Source: Devosia sp. YR412 (GTDB taxonomy: Bacteria > Pseudomonadota > Alphaproteobacteria > Rhizobiales > Devosiaceae). Taken from it: a stretch of DNA of 64,000 bases. The stretch covers positions 310,001 to 374,000 of the forward strand of contig NZ_FOFL01000001.1 of assembly GCF_900110945.1 (NCBI RefSeq), in the 5' to 3' direction. A program made the translations under genes and the position numbers. Below the pieces are notes generated by a model. It made no database searches. It saw nothing but the letters and a program-made list of their open reading frames with translations, and was not told the DNA's origin. Below are positions 26,386 to 36,408 of this stretch, piece by piece. The number at the start of each line of letters is the position of its first letter. Positions within the stretch are counted from its first letter, which is position 1.

Positions 26386-26514
26386 CCCTTCATCGCGACG
26401 GTGACGGGCTCGGGGGAACGCAGCCAGCACCGGCGCTAAAGAGACGACGGGGGCTTGCTGCTACCGTCTCCCCGGGCCGGTCAGGATCCTCAACGTCCTG
26501 ACCGGCCTTTTTTA
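26386..26514 (+). ncRNA. Candidate small RNA or leader RNA upstream of uup
   Basis: The stretch between the palindromic promoter-like site and the strong terminator has no coding frame of note. It holds an internal stem (GAGACG with CGTCTC, loop about 18 bases) and ends in a 12-base-stem terminator. A transcript of about 125 bases would result. It could be a free small RNA, possibly iron-responsive given rirA next door, or an attenuator in the 5' leader of the ABC-F gene. No known RNA family is recognised. Confidence 0.35.
26475..26514 (+). terminator. Strong intrinsic terminator 78 bases before uup
   Basis: Perfect 12-base stem GGCCGGTCAGGA / TCCTGACCGGCC, loop TCCTCAACG, then TTTTTTA. No gene ends just before it on the plus strand (rirA has its own terminator), so it must end a non-coding transcript or attenuate the downstream gene. 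Confidence 0.9.
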
Positions 26515-26591
26515 TGGACTGCGCCGGGCGATTGGCTGCCCATGCGGGCGGCGGTCTTTTCTTTGCCACCCGCTTGTGGTCTATCCGCGCC

Positions 26592-28415
<1,824 letters not shown>

Positions 28416-28450
28416 GACTCAACGCGCGGTGGGACTGGCGAGAAGCAAGA

Positions 28451-28568
28451 ATACCCCCACCTAGCCTCCCCCTGAAAAGGGGGAGGAATCTGGCCGGTGG
28501 CTGTCGCAAATAGTGCCACAAGCTGGATATGCTCCTCCCCTTATCAGGGGAAGGTTGGGTGGGGGTAT
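28451..28568. repeat. Palindromic intergenic repeat, convergent gap
   Basis: Ends ATACCCCCACC and GGTGGGGGTAT in mirror-complement, with inner hairpins CCTCCCCCTGAAAAGGGGGAGG and CTCCCCTTATCAGGGGAAG. It occupies the gap between uup (plus) and the LacI gene (minus) and can terminate both. Very similar in outline to the element at 36287. Confidence 0.82.
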
Positions 28569-28598
28569 CCGGCAAGGACTGTTGCGCCGCAGGCGGCC

Positions 28599-29648
28599 TT
28601 AGTCTTTCCAGCCAAACTTCGGCTTCGCCACATATTGCAATTCCTCCATCGGCTCGCCCGCGATCCGCCGCAAGAGCAGCTGCCCCATCTGGCGGCCGGC
28701 GTCGATGAAGTCCTCGAAGGCCGTTTCGGCGCCGGGCTGGAATTGGGCGAACATTTCCGAGGCTTGCTTGGAGACCACGTGGACGTCGTGGCCAACCTTC
28801 TTGCCGCTTTCGTTGAGCGCGCCGATCACCGCAAGGGCCGAGACTTCCGAGGCGCAGACCCAGCCGTCGGGGCCATCGGGGCGCTTGGTACGCTTCATGA
28901 CATAGCTACGGATGGCGTCGGTGGCGCTGCCGAGGTTGACGTCGGCGGCAAATTCGAAGTCGATCCCGGTCTCCTTGGCGGCGCGGGCCATGCCGGTCTT
29001 GAGATGGTCGGTATAGGTTAGCCCGCTGTCGGGCAGGATGATGGAGACTTTCTTGCAGCCCTTTTCGGCCAGGCGTCTGGTGGCGCCATAGGCATAGGCC
29101 TCATTGTCGAAATCGACGGACGGATGCGCGTCGGGCCAATTGGTGCGGCCGTGGCTGACGAAGGGGAAGTCATTGTCGAGCAAGAGGCGAATGCGCTCGT
29201 CAAAGCTCTCGGCCTTGGAGAACAGCACACCATCGGCCATGCGGTTGCGGATGATGTGCTTGATCGGCTCGATCGGCTGCACGCCGCGGAATAGCGGGGT
29301 GATGACGATGTGATAGGCGGTATTGCGTACCGCTTCGGAAAGGCCGGTGACGATGGACGAGCCGAAGCCGTAGATCTGCTCGTCGGGCTCGAGCACCAGA
29401 GCAATGACATTGGTGCGGCCGGTCTTGAGACGAAGCGCGGCGCGGTCGGGCAGGTAGCCCAGTTCGGCAGCGATCTTCTGCACGCGGTCGCGGGTGTCCT
29501 GGCTCAGTTCGGGCGCATTGTTGAGGGCGCGGGAAATCGTGGTGACGGCAAAGCCGGTCATCTGCGCAATGGTCTTGAGCGTCGGCTTGCCCGATGGCTT
29601 GACGCCGCGCTTGCCCTTGCTGGCAGCCGGCACGTCGTCTTCTGACAC
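28599..29648 (-). CDS. LacI-family transcriptional regulator (orphan)
   Basis: 349 residues from the GTG at 29648, with GAGGGG upstream; an earlier start at 29726 lacks support. N-terminal HTH (PTLKTIAQMTGFAVTTISRA) and LNNAPELSQDTRDRVQKIA hinge, then a sugar-binding domain with HGRTNWPDAHPSVDFDNEAY as in the regulator at 14918. C-terminus RRIAGEPMEELQYVAKPKFG. No sugar genes adjoin it, so its target operon is elsewhere; it may act on a related operator. Both LacI proteins appear to be paralogues. Confidence 0.85.
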   Translation of the reverse strand: MSEDDVPAASKGKRGVKPSGKPTLKTIAQMTGFAVTTISRALNNAPELSQDTRDRVQKIAAELGYLPDRAALRLKTGRTNVIALVLEPDEQIYGFGSSIVTGLSEAVRNTAYHIVITPLFRGVQPIEPIKHIIRNRMADGVLFSKAESFDERIRLLLDNDFPFVSHGRTNWPDAHPSVDFDNEAYAYGATRRLAEKGCKKVSIILPDSGLTYTDHLKTGMARAAKETGIDFEFAADVNLGSATDAIRSYVMKRTKRPDGPDGWVCASEVSALAVIGALNESGKKVGHDVHVVSKQASEMFAQFQPGAETAFEDFIDAGRQMGQLLLRRIAGEPMEELQYVAKPKFGWKD

Positions 29649-30183
29649 TTGGTCTATTCCCCTCGACCCGCCTGTTGCGGCGGTGACGCTTGCTTGAAGG
29701 GCGAACAACACCAGATTGTCCCGCACACTTCAAGCGTCCCATTGCCACGCGGGGCTGGAGCGGCAAAGTCGGAAACATGATAAAGATCATCATATTTTCG
29801 ATCTGCGACCAATGTCGAGCAGTCTTTTCCGAAAATTCTGCATTCTCTGGTCGTTGCCAGCCTAGCAATTGTCGCAAAACGCTCCTATCTTGCCTGCACT
29901 GCATCGGCACATGCCGATGTTTGACCGTTCAACCAGCGGGAAAGGAATCAAGATGACGCCATCTATTACCTTCACCATTCATGCAGGTTGCACGCTCGTA
30001 CGCACTACCAGCCTCCACGCCGCCAATCGCTGGCAAGGGACCTGTCGCTCGAAACGAATGTGATCGCTGTCACCTCTTCGTCTCACTCTTCCGATAGATA
30101 CCCCAGCGTTGCCGGCAAGGATGGTGCAAGCTCCATGAGCTTCCCCCTATTGTCCGTGCAATGCGCAAGTGGAGCACCCACCC
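29649..30183. other. 535-base non-coding gap
   Basis: No convincing gene seen. The first 90 bases are the leader of the LacI gene and contain the inverted repeat GCTTGAAG (29692) / CTTCAAGC (29728) with 28 bases between, which could be a regulator site. The middle (about 29770-29860) is AT-richer and promoter-like. Short frames here lack ribosome-binding sites and typical codon use. Confidence 0.6.
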
Positions 30184-30399
30184 ATGCAGGAACGCAGTCT
30201 CGACCGGGCCAAGGCCCATAAGCCAATCGTCATCGAAGTCGGCGGGGAACCGCAGGGCGTTGTCGTGGCCAGTGCCGAAGGTTTCCGGTTTCTCGCCGTG
30301 AAGCTGCCGGCCTTTGCCATCGACGGCCAGCAGTTCGAAACCGTCGAAAAGGCGCATTTCGCCGTCTCGCAGGCCGTGCGCAACGGCGACGAAGCCTGA
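30184..30399 (+). CDS. Small hypothetical protein
   Basis: 71 residues, MQERSLDRAKAHKPIVIEVG then GEPQGVVVASAEGFRFLAVK and a C-terminal helix (VEKAHFAVSQAVRNGDEA). Start at the ATG 30184 with GGAG 9 bases before it; a GTG at 30169 is possible. Soluble, no signal. No family recognised. A hairpin follows the stop. Confidence 0.6.
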   Translation: MQERSLDRAKAHKPIVIEVGGEPQGVVVASAEGFRFLAVKLPAFAIDGQQFETVEKAHFAVSQAVRNGDEA

Positions 30400-30404
30400 T
30401 CGCA

Positions 30405-30437
30405 CGGCCGCGCCCTGGCGCGGCCGCTCGCATTTTT
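30405..30437 (+). terminator. Hairpin after the 30184 gene
   Basis: GGCCGCGCC (30406-30414) and GGCGCGGCC (30417-30425) make a 9-base stem; TTTTT comes at 30433-30437 after a 7-base gap. It also lies at the end of the minus-strand gene that stops at 30436. Confidence 0.5.
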
Positions 30438-30615
30438 AGCTGATGAAACCCTGGATCCAGTCAATTACCCGGTCGCGCAGTGCCGGGTCTTGCCACAGCA
30501 TATAGGCGCCAAAGGCGACGGCCGCGAGAAACAGCAGGCCGATCACCTTCTTCAGCACCGAAAAGACCAGCCAGACGACGACCACGGCGGCAACGCCGAG
30601 GCCGATCAGTGTCAT
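30436..30615 (-). CDS. Small membrane protein, 59 residues
   Basis: MTLIGLGVAAVVVVWLVFSV then LKKVIGLLFLAAVAFGAYML and a polar tail WQDPALRDRVIDWIQGFIS. Two adjacent hydrophobic segments (residues 3-20 and 24-40) separated by KK suggest one or two membrane helices with a cytoplasmic amphipathic tail. ATG at 30615; ribosome-binding site weak. It lies 29 bases after the 30645 gene in the same direction. Family not recognised. Confidence 0.6.
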   Translation of the reverse strand: MTLIGLGVAAVVVVWLVFSVLKKVIGLLFLAAVAFGAYMLWQDPALRDRVIDWIQGFIS

Positions 30616-30644
30616 TGTATCACTTGGAATTTGGCCGTCCCCGA

Positions 30645-30839
30645 TCAGTCATCATTGGTGGCATTGAGCTCGCCCGGCCGCTTGCCTTCGCTGGCCGGTG
30701 GAGCCGGGTCTAGCGCAAGTTCGACCGCTTCGGCCAGAGCATCGACGTCGATGCCGTGCTTGCCCTGACGTTCAAGCTCGGCGGTGATGGCGGTGGCGAT
30801 AGCCTGGCGGCGGTTGCCGTCCTCGTTAGCCATTGCCAT
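30645..30839 (-). CDS. Small hypothetical protein, 64 residues
   Basis: MAMANEDGNRRQAIATAITA followed by ELERQGKHGIDVDALAEAVE and a proline-rich tail ending ELNATNDD. Soluble helical protein. Start at ATG 30839 (or 30833) with GGAG upstream; it overlaps the end of the preceding membrane gene by 14 bases, so translation may be coupled. No family recognised. Confidence 0.55.
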   Translation of the reverse strand: MAMANEDGNRRQAIATAITAELERQGKHGIDVDALAEAVELALDPAPPASEGKRPGELNATNDD

Positions 30840-30975
30840 CGATCGACACTCCATTGCCATCGACGCGCACTTCGATGCCGGGCTGGGCCTGCTGCTGCTG
30901 ATAGGAATAGATGCCAAAACCTACAATCGCGATCAACAGGATGGCGATGACGGCATAAAGACCATTGCGGCTCAT
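30826..30975 (-). CDS. Small single-pass membrane protein, 49 residues
   Basis: MSRNGLYAVIAILLIAIVGF then GIYSYQQQQAQPGIEVRVDG and NGVSIDGNG. One membrane helix (residues 6-25), and a short polar periplasmic tail of glutamines and a VRVDGNGVSIDGNG beta hairpin. GGAG 6 bases before the ATG. It starts 64 bases after the phnN stop on the same strand and overlaps the next gene. The protein resembles many tiny rhizobial proteins of unknown role. Confidence 0.65.
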   Translation of the reverse strand: MSRNGLYAVIAILLIAIVGFGIYSYQQQQAQPGIEVRVDGNGVSIDGNG

Positions 30976-31039
30976 AGAAAACTCCTGACGCTTTATGCGG
31001 GGAGTAACGCGGCATGGGGCCGAGTGGTTCAAAGGCGAT

Positions 31040-31606
31040 CTATTCCTGCGCTGCAATGGCGCGCAGGGCCATGACAAAGGCGGTAACGCCAATGGCAATC
31101 GAGCCGGAATTGTCGATCATGATCGGATTGACCCCGGCCGGAACCGGGGCGCTTTCACGGGCCAGCCGCGCCGTGATCTGGTCGCCGCTTTCGCGGCCGC
31201 GCGCCACGAGGCGTTCGGCGCGGCGGGAGATTTCGGCGGTGATCAAGACTACCGAACAGGCGGGGTATTTGGCGCAGGCCTCGGCCACCACATGGCGGGA
31301 GACATTGGCGACGACAATGCGGCCCAGGGCGAGATCGGTATCCAAGCTCAGCGGCAGGGCATAGCGCAGGTTATGCGCGTCCCAGGAGAGGGCGAAACGG
31401 CCGGCTGCTTCCATTTCGGCGAAGGCCGCCGGTTCGACGCTGTCATGTTCCTCGCCTGCTGCGCCGGATGGGCGGGTCACGAGGCGGCGGACGAAGGTGA
31501 AGCGCTTGTCATTGTCCAGCGCCTGCCGGGCTCCGTCGATCAGCGTGTCCTTGCCAACGCCCGAGGGGCCAACGACGAGGACAAGAGAACCGAGCGGTCG
31601 CACCAT
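31040..31606 (-). CDS. phnN: Ribose 1,5-bisphosphate phosphokinase
   Basis: 188 residues with the guanylate-kinase-like fold: Walker A GPSGVGKDTLIDG at residues 13-25, RLVTRPSGAAGEEHDSV acceptor region, and DNSGSIAIGV near the end. PhnN phosphorylates ribose 1,5-bisphosphate to PRPP, the last step of C-P lyase phosphonate use. It starts 3 bases after the phnM stop. Confidence 0.9.
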   Translation of the reverse strand: MVRPLGSLVLVVGPSGVGKDTLIDGARQALDNDKRFTFVRRLVTRPSGAAGEEHDSVEPAAFAEMEAAGRFALSWDAHNLRYALPLSLDTDLALGRIVVANVSRHVVAEACAKYPACSVVLITAEISRRAERLVARGRESGDQITARLARESAPVPAGVNPIMIDNSGSIAIGVTAFVMALRAIAAQE

Positions 31607-31609
31607 GTG

Positions 31610-32746
31610 TCAGCTTACCCTTATGCCTTCGCGCCAGACGCTGCGGACCACCGGCCGGTCATCGACCACCTGCACCCGCACCAGATCGGCGCGCTTGCCA
31701 ATGGCGATCTCGCCGCGATCGTCCAGCCCGGCCGCCTTGGCCGGGTTGCGCGTTACGGTAGCCAAGGCCTGCGGCAAAGCAAGCCCGTCGACGCGCTGCG
31801 GCAGCACGAATGCCGCTTGCAGCAAAGCAAAAGGCACATAGTCGGAGCTGAGGATATCGAGCAGGCCGGCCCGCACCAGGTCGGTGGCGGAAATATTGCC
31901 CGAATGCGAACGGCCGCGCACGACGTTTGGCGCGCCCATCAGGATGGCGAGGCCCGCATCATGCGCCGCTGAGGCGGCTTCAAGCGTGGTGGGGAATTCG
32001 GAAATGGCGACGCCGTCGGCCACGCCTTCCTCGATATGGGCCAGCGTCGTGTCGTCATGGCTGGCCAGCGGCAGCTTGAGCTCTTTGGCGCGGGCAACGA
32101 TGTGGGCGCGGTTGGGCGGCGAATAGGTGTCGTGTTCGGCCTGTCGCGCGTCGAGATAGGCATCGAGCTCGGCCTGGTTGCGGCCCATCTTGTCCTTGTA
32201 GAACAGCCGATAGGCCTCCATCGAGCGGAACTGCCGCTGGCCGGGCGTGTGATCCATGATCGAGGCGAGGCGGGTATGCTCGTGGCCGGCATGGGCTTCG
32301 AACTGTTCCACCACGTCGGCGGTCGGCAATTCGCAGCGCAGATGCACGAAATGCTCGGCGCGCAGCCAGCCACCCTTACGGCCGCTGTCGATGGCGCCGG
32401 TCAGCTTTTCGACATGCTGGCCCATGTCGGGCAGGTCGGGATCGGAGCCGATGCGGACGGCATCGAACACCGTGGTAATGCCCGAGCCGGCGATCTGCAC
32501 GTCATGGGCATGCAGAGCCGAGACGGCATCCCAGAACACGCCGGGGCGGGGCCGGTAATGGGTTTCGAGGTGGTCGGTATGCAGTTCGACGAGGCCGGGG
32601 ATCAGGTAATAGCCGCCGAAGTCCTCGCCGATCTGCGATGGGCCTGAGTCGATCGCGGTGATGATGCCGTCGGTGACGGTGACGCTGCCCTCGACGATTT
32701 CATCGGCCAGAACAATGCGGGCATTGCGGAAGACTTGCTGGCTCAT
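31610..32746 (-). CDS. phnM: Ribose methylphosphonate triphosphate diphosphatase
   Basis: 378 residues of the amidohydrolase superfamily, with the metal motif GLVELHTDHLETHYRPRPG near residue 55 and further His/Asp residues in MDHTPGQRQFRS and SHDDTTLAHIEEGV. PhnM removes pyrophosphate from alpha-D-ribose 1-methylphosphonate 5-triphosphate in the C-P lyase pathway. Its ATG overlaps the stop of the DUF1045 gene (ATGA). The core lyase genes phnGHIJ are not in the window. Confidence 0.92.
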   Translation of the reverse strand: MSQQVFRNARIVLADEIVEGSVTVTDGIITAIDSGPSQIGEDFGGYYLIPGLVELHTDHLETHYRPRPGVFWDAVSALHAHDVQIAGSGITTVFDAVRIGSDPDLPDMGQHVEKLTGAIDSGRKGGWLRAEHFVHLRCELPTADVVEQFEAHAGHEHTRLASIMDHTPGQRQFRSMEAYRLFYKDKMGRNQAELDAYLDARQAEHDTYSPPNRAHIVARAKELKLPLASHDDTTLAHIEEGVADGVAISEFPTTLEAASAAHDAGLAILMGAPNVVRGRSHSGNISATDLVRAGLLDILSSDYVPFALLQAAFVLPQRVDGLALPQALATVTRNPAKAAGLDDRGEIAIGKRADLVRVQVVDDRPVVRSVWREGIRVS

Positions 32747-33438
32747 GATGGGCTGCCCAGTTTGAAGTCGGCGAGACGGCGGAACGGCTTGCCGGCCTCG
32801 GGCTCGTGAAACAGCGACAGGCGATCCAACACAATTGCCTCTTCCAGCACCGGGCTGAACCAGGTGGTGGCGGCCTGGAAGATGTCAGCCGCATCGGCCT
32901 CGCCGAGGCGATCGGTCAGCGTCATATGGAACTGAAATTCCTCGAATACGTAAGGGTAGCCATAGGCATCGAGCAGCTCGATCTGGCGCTCGTTGAGCCC
33001 CTTGGCGGCGCGCGCAGCGCGATCCTTGACCGACATCGGCGCGCGGAAGGGTTCGAAATCCTCCACCACATGGGAGGCGAAATCCTGCAGTTGGTCATGC
33101 TGGCCGTCGACGATCAGGGCGAGGAAGCCATGCAGGGAGACGAGCTTGAGGCGGCCGAGGCTGAAGGGCTCGTGCTTTGCCGCAAACTCGGTCATTGCAC
33201 TGCGCAGTTCGGCTTCGTTCGTGTCCTCGAACAGCGCCATCGGCGCCTTGATCGTGGCGTGGAAGCCATAGCGATTGGCCGACTGGGTGAGATTGAGCAG
33301 GCGATCGCGGTCAATGCCGGCCACCGGGCCGTGGAACAGGTCGCCGTCGGCGGCATCGCGGCCGAGCCAGGTGGCGGCGCGCTCCCACAGATTGCTGGTG
33401 GCCGAGGGGGCAAAATAGATCGCGAATCGTTCTGTCAT
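32743..33438 (-). CDS. DUF1045 phosphonate-operon protein, 2H phosphoesterase-like
   Basis: 231 residues from MTERFAIYFAPSA; GGAG is 5 bases before the ATG at 33438, while an upstream start at 33489 has no support. Two H-x-T motifs (FHATIKAP near residue 58 and FHMTLTDR near residue 170) mark a 2H phosphoesterase fold. DUF1045 proteins occur in phn operons and may open cyclic ribose phosphates. It is first in the phn unit and divergent from the glycerate kinase gene. Confidence 0.85.
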   Translation of the reverse strand: MTERFAIYFAPSATSNLWERAATWLGRDAADGDLFHGPVAGIDRDRLLNLTQSANRYGFHATIKAPMALFEDTNEAELRSAMTEFAAKHEPFSLGRLKLVSLHGFLALIVDGQHDQLQDFASHVVEDFEPFRAPMSVKDRAARAAKGLNERQIELLDAYGYPYVFEEFQFHMTLTDRLGEADAADIFQAATTWFSPVLEEAIVLDRLSLFHEPEAGKPFRRLADFKLGSPS

Positions 33439-33551
33439 GGAAACTCCTGGAGCAGCCGCTACGCAGACTCTGTGTCGGTCGTTTGACACCTGTGCATGTC
33501 GCTCCCTGCTGGCTACCCTTGCAGCAACAGAATCGCAAGCCGAGAGAGACG

Positions 33552-34808
33552 ATGACCCGCGCCCTGCTTGAAGCGATGTTCCATGCCGCCGTGGCGCAAG
33601 CCCAGCCCGCGCTGGCGGTGAAGCGCCATCTGCCGGACCGGCCCAGGGGCCGCACCGTGGTGATCGGCGCGGGCAAGGCCTCGGCGCAAATGGCGCGGGC
33701 TTTCGAGGACGCCTGGGATGGTCCGGTCTCGGGGCTGGTGGTGACGCGCTATGGCTATGCCGAGGCCTGCGAGCAGATCGAGATTGTCGAGGCGGCCCAT
33801 CCGGTGCCCGACGAGGCGGGTTTTTTGGCGGCGAGGCGCATCATGGAGACGGTATCGGGCCTGTCGGCCGATGATCTGGTGGTGGCTCTGATTTCGGGCG
33901 GTGGCTCGGCGCTGTTGCCGGCACCGGCCCCCGGCCTGACGCTGGATGACGAACAGGCGATCAACCGGGCGCTCCTGGCCTCGGGCGCGCCGATTTCGGT
34001 GATGAACCTGATCCGCAACCAATTCTCGTCGATCAAGGGCGGACGGCTGGCGCGGCAGGCGTCCCCAGCGCGGGTGGCGACGCTGGTGGTGTCGGATGTG
34101 CCGGGCGATGATCCGGCGCTGGTCGCCTCGGGGCCGACCATTCCCCTTGCCGGGACGCGCGAACTGGCGCGCAAATATGCCAATCTCTATCGGCTCGACC
34201 TGCCGCCGCATGCCCATGCGCTGCTGGCTGGCGAGGATAACCTCGCGCCATTGCCGGAAGACGCGGTGTTTGCCGGCAATAGCGTTACCACCATTGCCTC
34301 GGCGGCGCTGTCGCTGGAAGCGGCGGCAGAGCTGGCGCGGGGGCAGGGGATTGAGGCGGCTATCCTGAGCGACTCCATCGAGGGCGAAAGCCGCGACGTG
34401 GCGCAGGTGCTGGCCGCCATGGCGCGAGAGATCGCCGTGCGGAACCGGCCGTTCAGCAAGCCGGTGGTGCTGCTATCCGGTGGGGAAACCACGGTGACCT
34501 TACGCGGCACGGGCGGGCGCGGCGGGCGCAATGGGGAATTCCTGCTGGCCCTGGCCATTGCCATCGACGGCGTGGAGGGCATTTCGGCCTTGGCGGGTGA
34601 TACCGATGGCATCGACGGCTCGGAAGACAATGCCGGCGCCTATGTCGATGGCCAGACCGCGACGCGGCTGCGCAAGGCGGGGATTGATCCGCTGGTGGCG
34701 CTCGCCAGCAATGACGCCTGGGGGGCGTTCAGCGCCATCGGCGATCTGCTGGTGACCGGGCCGACCGGCACCAATGTGAATGACTTCCGGGCAATCTTGA
34801 TCCGATAG
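33552..34808 (+). CDS. Glycerate 2-kinase, MOFRL family
   Basis: 418 residues from MTRALLEAMF. N-terminal DUF4147 domain with VVIGAGKASAQMARAFEDAW and ISGGGSALLPAPAPGLTLDD, then SSIKGGRLARQASPA, and a C-terminal MOFRL domain (LSGGETTVTLRGTGGRGGRN). This family phosphorylates D-glycerate to 2-phosphoglycerate with ATP, joining tartrate, serine or glyoxylate breakdown to glycolysis (TtuD/GckA type). GAGAGAGAC serves as ribosome-binding site. A VOC gene follows after 11 bases. Confidence 0.9.
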   Translation: MTRALLEAMFHAAVAQAQPALAVKRHLPDRPRGRTVVIGAGKASAQMARAFEDAWDGPVSGLVVTRYGYAEACEQIEIVEAAHPVPDEAGFLAARRIMETVSGLSADDLVVALISGGGSALLPAPAPGLTLDDEQAINRALLASGAPISVMNLIRNQFSSIKGGRLARQASPARVATLVVSDVPGDDPALVASGPTIPLAGTRELARKYANLYRLDLPPHAHALLAGEDNLAPLPEDAVFAGNSVTTIASAALSLEAAAELARGQGIEAAILSDSIEGESRDVAQVLAAMAREIAVRNRPFSKPVVLLSGGETTVTLRGTGGRGGRNGEFLLALAIAIDGVEGISALAGDTDGIDGSEDNAGAYVDGQTATRLRKAGIDPLVALASNDAWGAFSAIGDLLVTGPTGTNVNDFRAILIR

Positions 34809-34819
34809 AGGAGGCTGTG

Positions 34820-35161
34820 ATGGCCAAGGCGACGGGCATAGGCGGGGTGTTTTTCAGGGCGCAGGATATCGAGGCGCTGGGCAAATGGTACGAGACCCAT
34901 CTGAGCGTGCCGGGCTTCTGGACGCAGGAAGCTGGCATGACGGTGTTTGCGCCGTTCAAGCACGACAGCGATTATTTCGCGGCAGGCAAGCAGTGGATGA
35001 TCAACTTTCGCGTCGATGATCTCGCGGCGCTGATCGGGCAATTGCGGGCAGCTGGGATTGCGGTGGAGACGCGGGCGGAGTGGGATACGCCGGAGACTGG
35101 GCAGTTCGCCCGCATCCACGATCCGGAAGGTAATCCGATCGAGCTTTGGCAGCCGGCCTGA
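34820..35161 (+). CDS. VOC/glyoxalase-family protein
   Basis: 113 residues, MAKATGIGGVFFRAQDIEAL, with two beta-alpha-beta-beta-beta modules; the end FARIHDPEGNPIELWQPA is typical of glyoxalase/bleomycin-resistance proteins. GAGGAGG stands before the ATG at 34820 (GTG at 34817 less likely). Probably cotranscribed with the glycerate kinase; substrate unknown. Terminated by the hairpin at 35211. Confidence 0.85.
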   Translation: MAKATGIGGVFFRAQDIEALGKWYETHLSVPGFWTQEAGMTVFAPFKHDSDYFAAGKQWMINFRVDDLAALIGQLRAAGIAVETRAEWDTPETGQFARIHDPEGNPIELWQPA

Positions 35162-35210
35162 GGTCGGCCGGTTCAGCCATTCGGCCATAGGCCTCATGGC
35201 TTTCTTACCT

Positions 35211-35235
35211 AAAATCGCGCCACCGGCGCGATTTT
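35211..35235. terminator. Bidirectional terminator hairpin
   Basis: Perfect 11-base stem AAAATCGCGCC / GGCGCGATTTT with loop ACC; T run follows on both strands. It ends the glycerate kinase-VOC unit. Confidence 0.85.
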
Positions 35236-35270
35236 GCCTTCGGCCGGTTCGAAAAATCATACAAATGCCC

Positions 35271-35299
35271 TTGGCAGACAGGGGCGGCCTCTGTTCTAT
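35271..35299 (+). promoter_or_regulatory. Promoter of the galactose dehydrogenase-like gene
   Basis: TTGGCA at 35271-35276 and TTCTAT at 35294-35299 with 17-base spacing, 30 bases before the ATG at 35329. Confidence 0.5.
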
Positions 35300-35328
35300 A
35301 CGCCTCACTTTTTGAGGGGAGCCGCTTC

Positions 35329-36267
35329 ATGGCCAAGCGCAAGATTGCCGTTATCGGCGTGGGCAAGATCGCACAGGACCAGCACCTGCCGGTGATCGAT
35401 GCGTCGGACGATTTCGAGCTGGCAGCAACGGTTTCGACGCGCGGTGTCGGCCACAACGGCCTGCCGGTGTTCAAGACCCCGGCCGAGCTTTATGCCGCCA
35501 TGCCGGAGATCGACCTGGTGTCGATCTGCACGCCGCCCGGCATTCGCCACCAATATGTCCGCGAGGCGCTCGACGCCGGCAAGGACGTGATGATGGAAAA
35601 GCCGCCGACCACGACGATTTCCGAGCTGGACGATCTGATCGACCATGCCAAACGGCTCGACCGGATCCTCTACCAGACCTGGCATAGCCAGTGGAATCCG
35701 GCCGTGGATCGCGCCAAGGCGATCCTCTCGGCGCAGGGTGTGCGTTCGGTGCGCATCGACTGGCGCGAAAGCGTACGCAAATGGCACCCCGGACAGGACT
35801 GGGTCTGGGAACCGGGCGGGTTCGGCGTCTGCGATCCCGGCATCAACGCCTTTTCGATCTTCACCAAGATCATGCCGTTCCCGGTGTTTGTCGAAAGCGC
35901 CAAGCTGACCTTCCCGGCCAACCGGCAGACGCCGATCGACGTCGAGATCGGTTTCAAGTCGGGGCAACTGCATCAGCCAAAGCTGTCGGCCGGCTTCAAC
36001 TGGCTGGAAGAGAGCGGCGAAATCTGGACGTTTACCATCGAGACCGGCACGGGCGATCAGCTCAAGCTGGAAAGCGGTGGGCGCAAGCTGGTGGCCAACG
36101 GACAGACCGTGCTGGAGCATGGCGATGGCGAATATGCCGCCATGTATGACCATTTCGCCGATTTGCTGGAGCGGGGCGAAACGGATGTGGATGCGGCGCC
36201 GCTGCGGCTGATGAGCGACGTGTTCCTGATGGGCGCCCGGGTCAATGGGCCGGAGTTTGAGTGGTAA
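35329..36267 (+). CDS. Gfo/Idh/MocA oxidoreductase, D-galactose 1-dehydrogenase-like
   Basis: 312 residues. Rossmann NAD(P) site IAVIGVGKIAQDQHLPVI, MMEKPPTTTI in place of the usual EKP catalytic-lysine segment (Lys kept), and TWHSQWNPAVDRAK then VRKWHPGQDWVWEPGGFGVC with DPGINA, which are the hallmarks of the galactose/arabinose 1-dehydrogenase branch. It would oxidise an aldose to its lactone for the De Ley-Doudoroff type pathway. GAGGGGAGCC upstream of ATG. Exact sugar unproven. Confidence 0.85.
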   Translation: MAKRKIAVIGVGKIAQDQHLPVIDASDDFELAATVSTRGVGHNGLPVFKTPAELYAAMPEIDLVSICTPPGIRHQYVREALDAGKDVMMEKPPTTTISELDDLIDHAKRLDRILYQTWHSQWNPAVDRAKAILSAQGVRSVRIDWRESVRKWHPGQDWVWEPGGFGVCDPGINAFSIFTKIMPFPVFVESAKLTFPANRQTPIDVEIGFKSGQLHQPKLSAGFNWLEESGEIWTFTIETGTGDQLKLESGGRKLVANGQTVLEHGDGEYAAMYDHFADLLERGETDVDAAPLRLMSDVFLMGARVNGPEFEW

Positions 36268-36286
36268 GGGCTCTCTAGTTTAGAGG

Positions 36287-36406
36287 ATACCCCCACCTAG
36301 CCTCCCCCTGATAAGGGGAGGAATCTCATCGAGATATTGGCGCTATTTTGCCAAACACACCGGCCGAATTCCTCCCCCTTTTCAGGGGGAGGTTAGGAGG
36401 GGTTAT
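36287..36406. repeat. Palindromic intergenic repeat, convergent gap
   Basis: ATACCCCCACCTAGCCTCCC continuing to TGATAAGGGGAGGAATC at the left; GAATTCCTCCCCCTTTTCAG then GGGGAGGTTAGGAGGGGTTAT at the right. Same plan as the element at 28451 (ATACCCCC outer ends, CTCCCCCT...AGGGGGAG hairpins). It lies between converging genes, ending 2 bases before the aldo/keto reductase stop. Confidence 0.82.
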
Positions 36407-36408
36407 TC

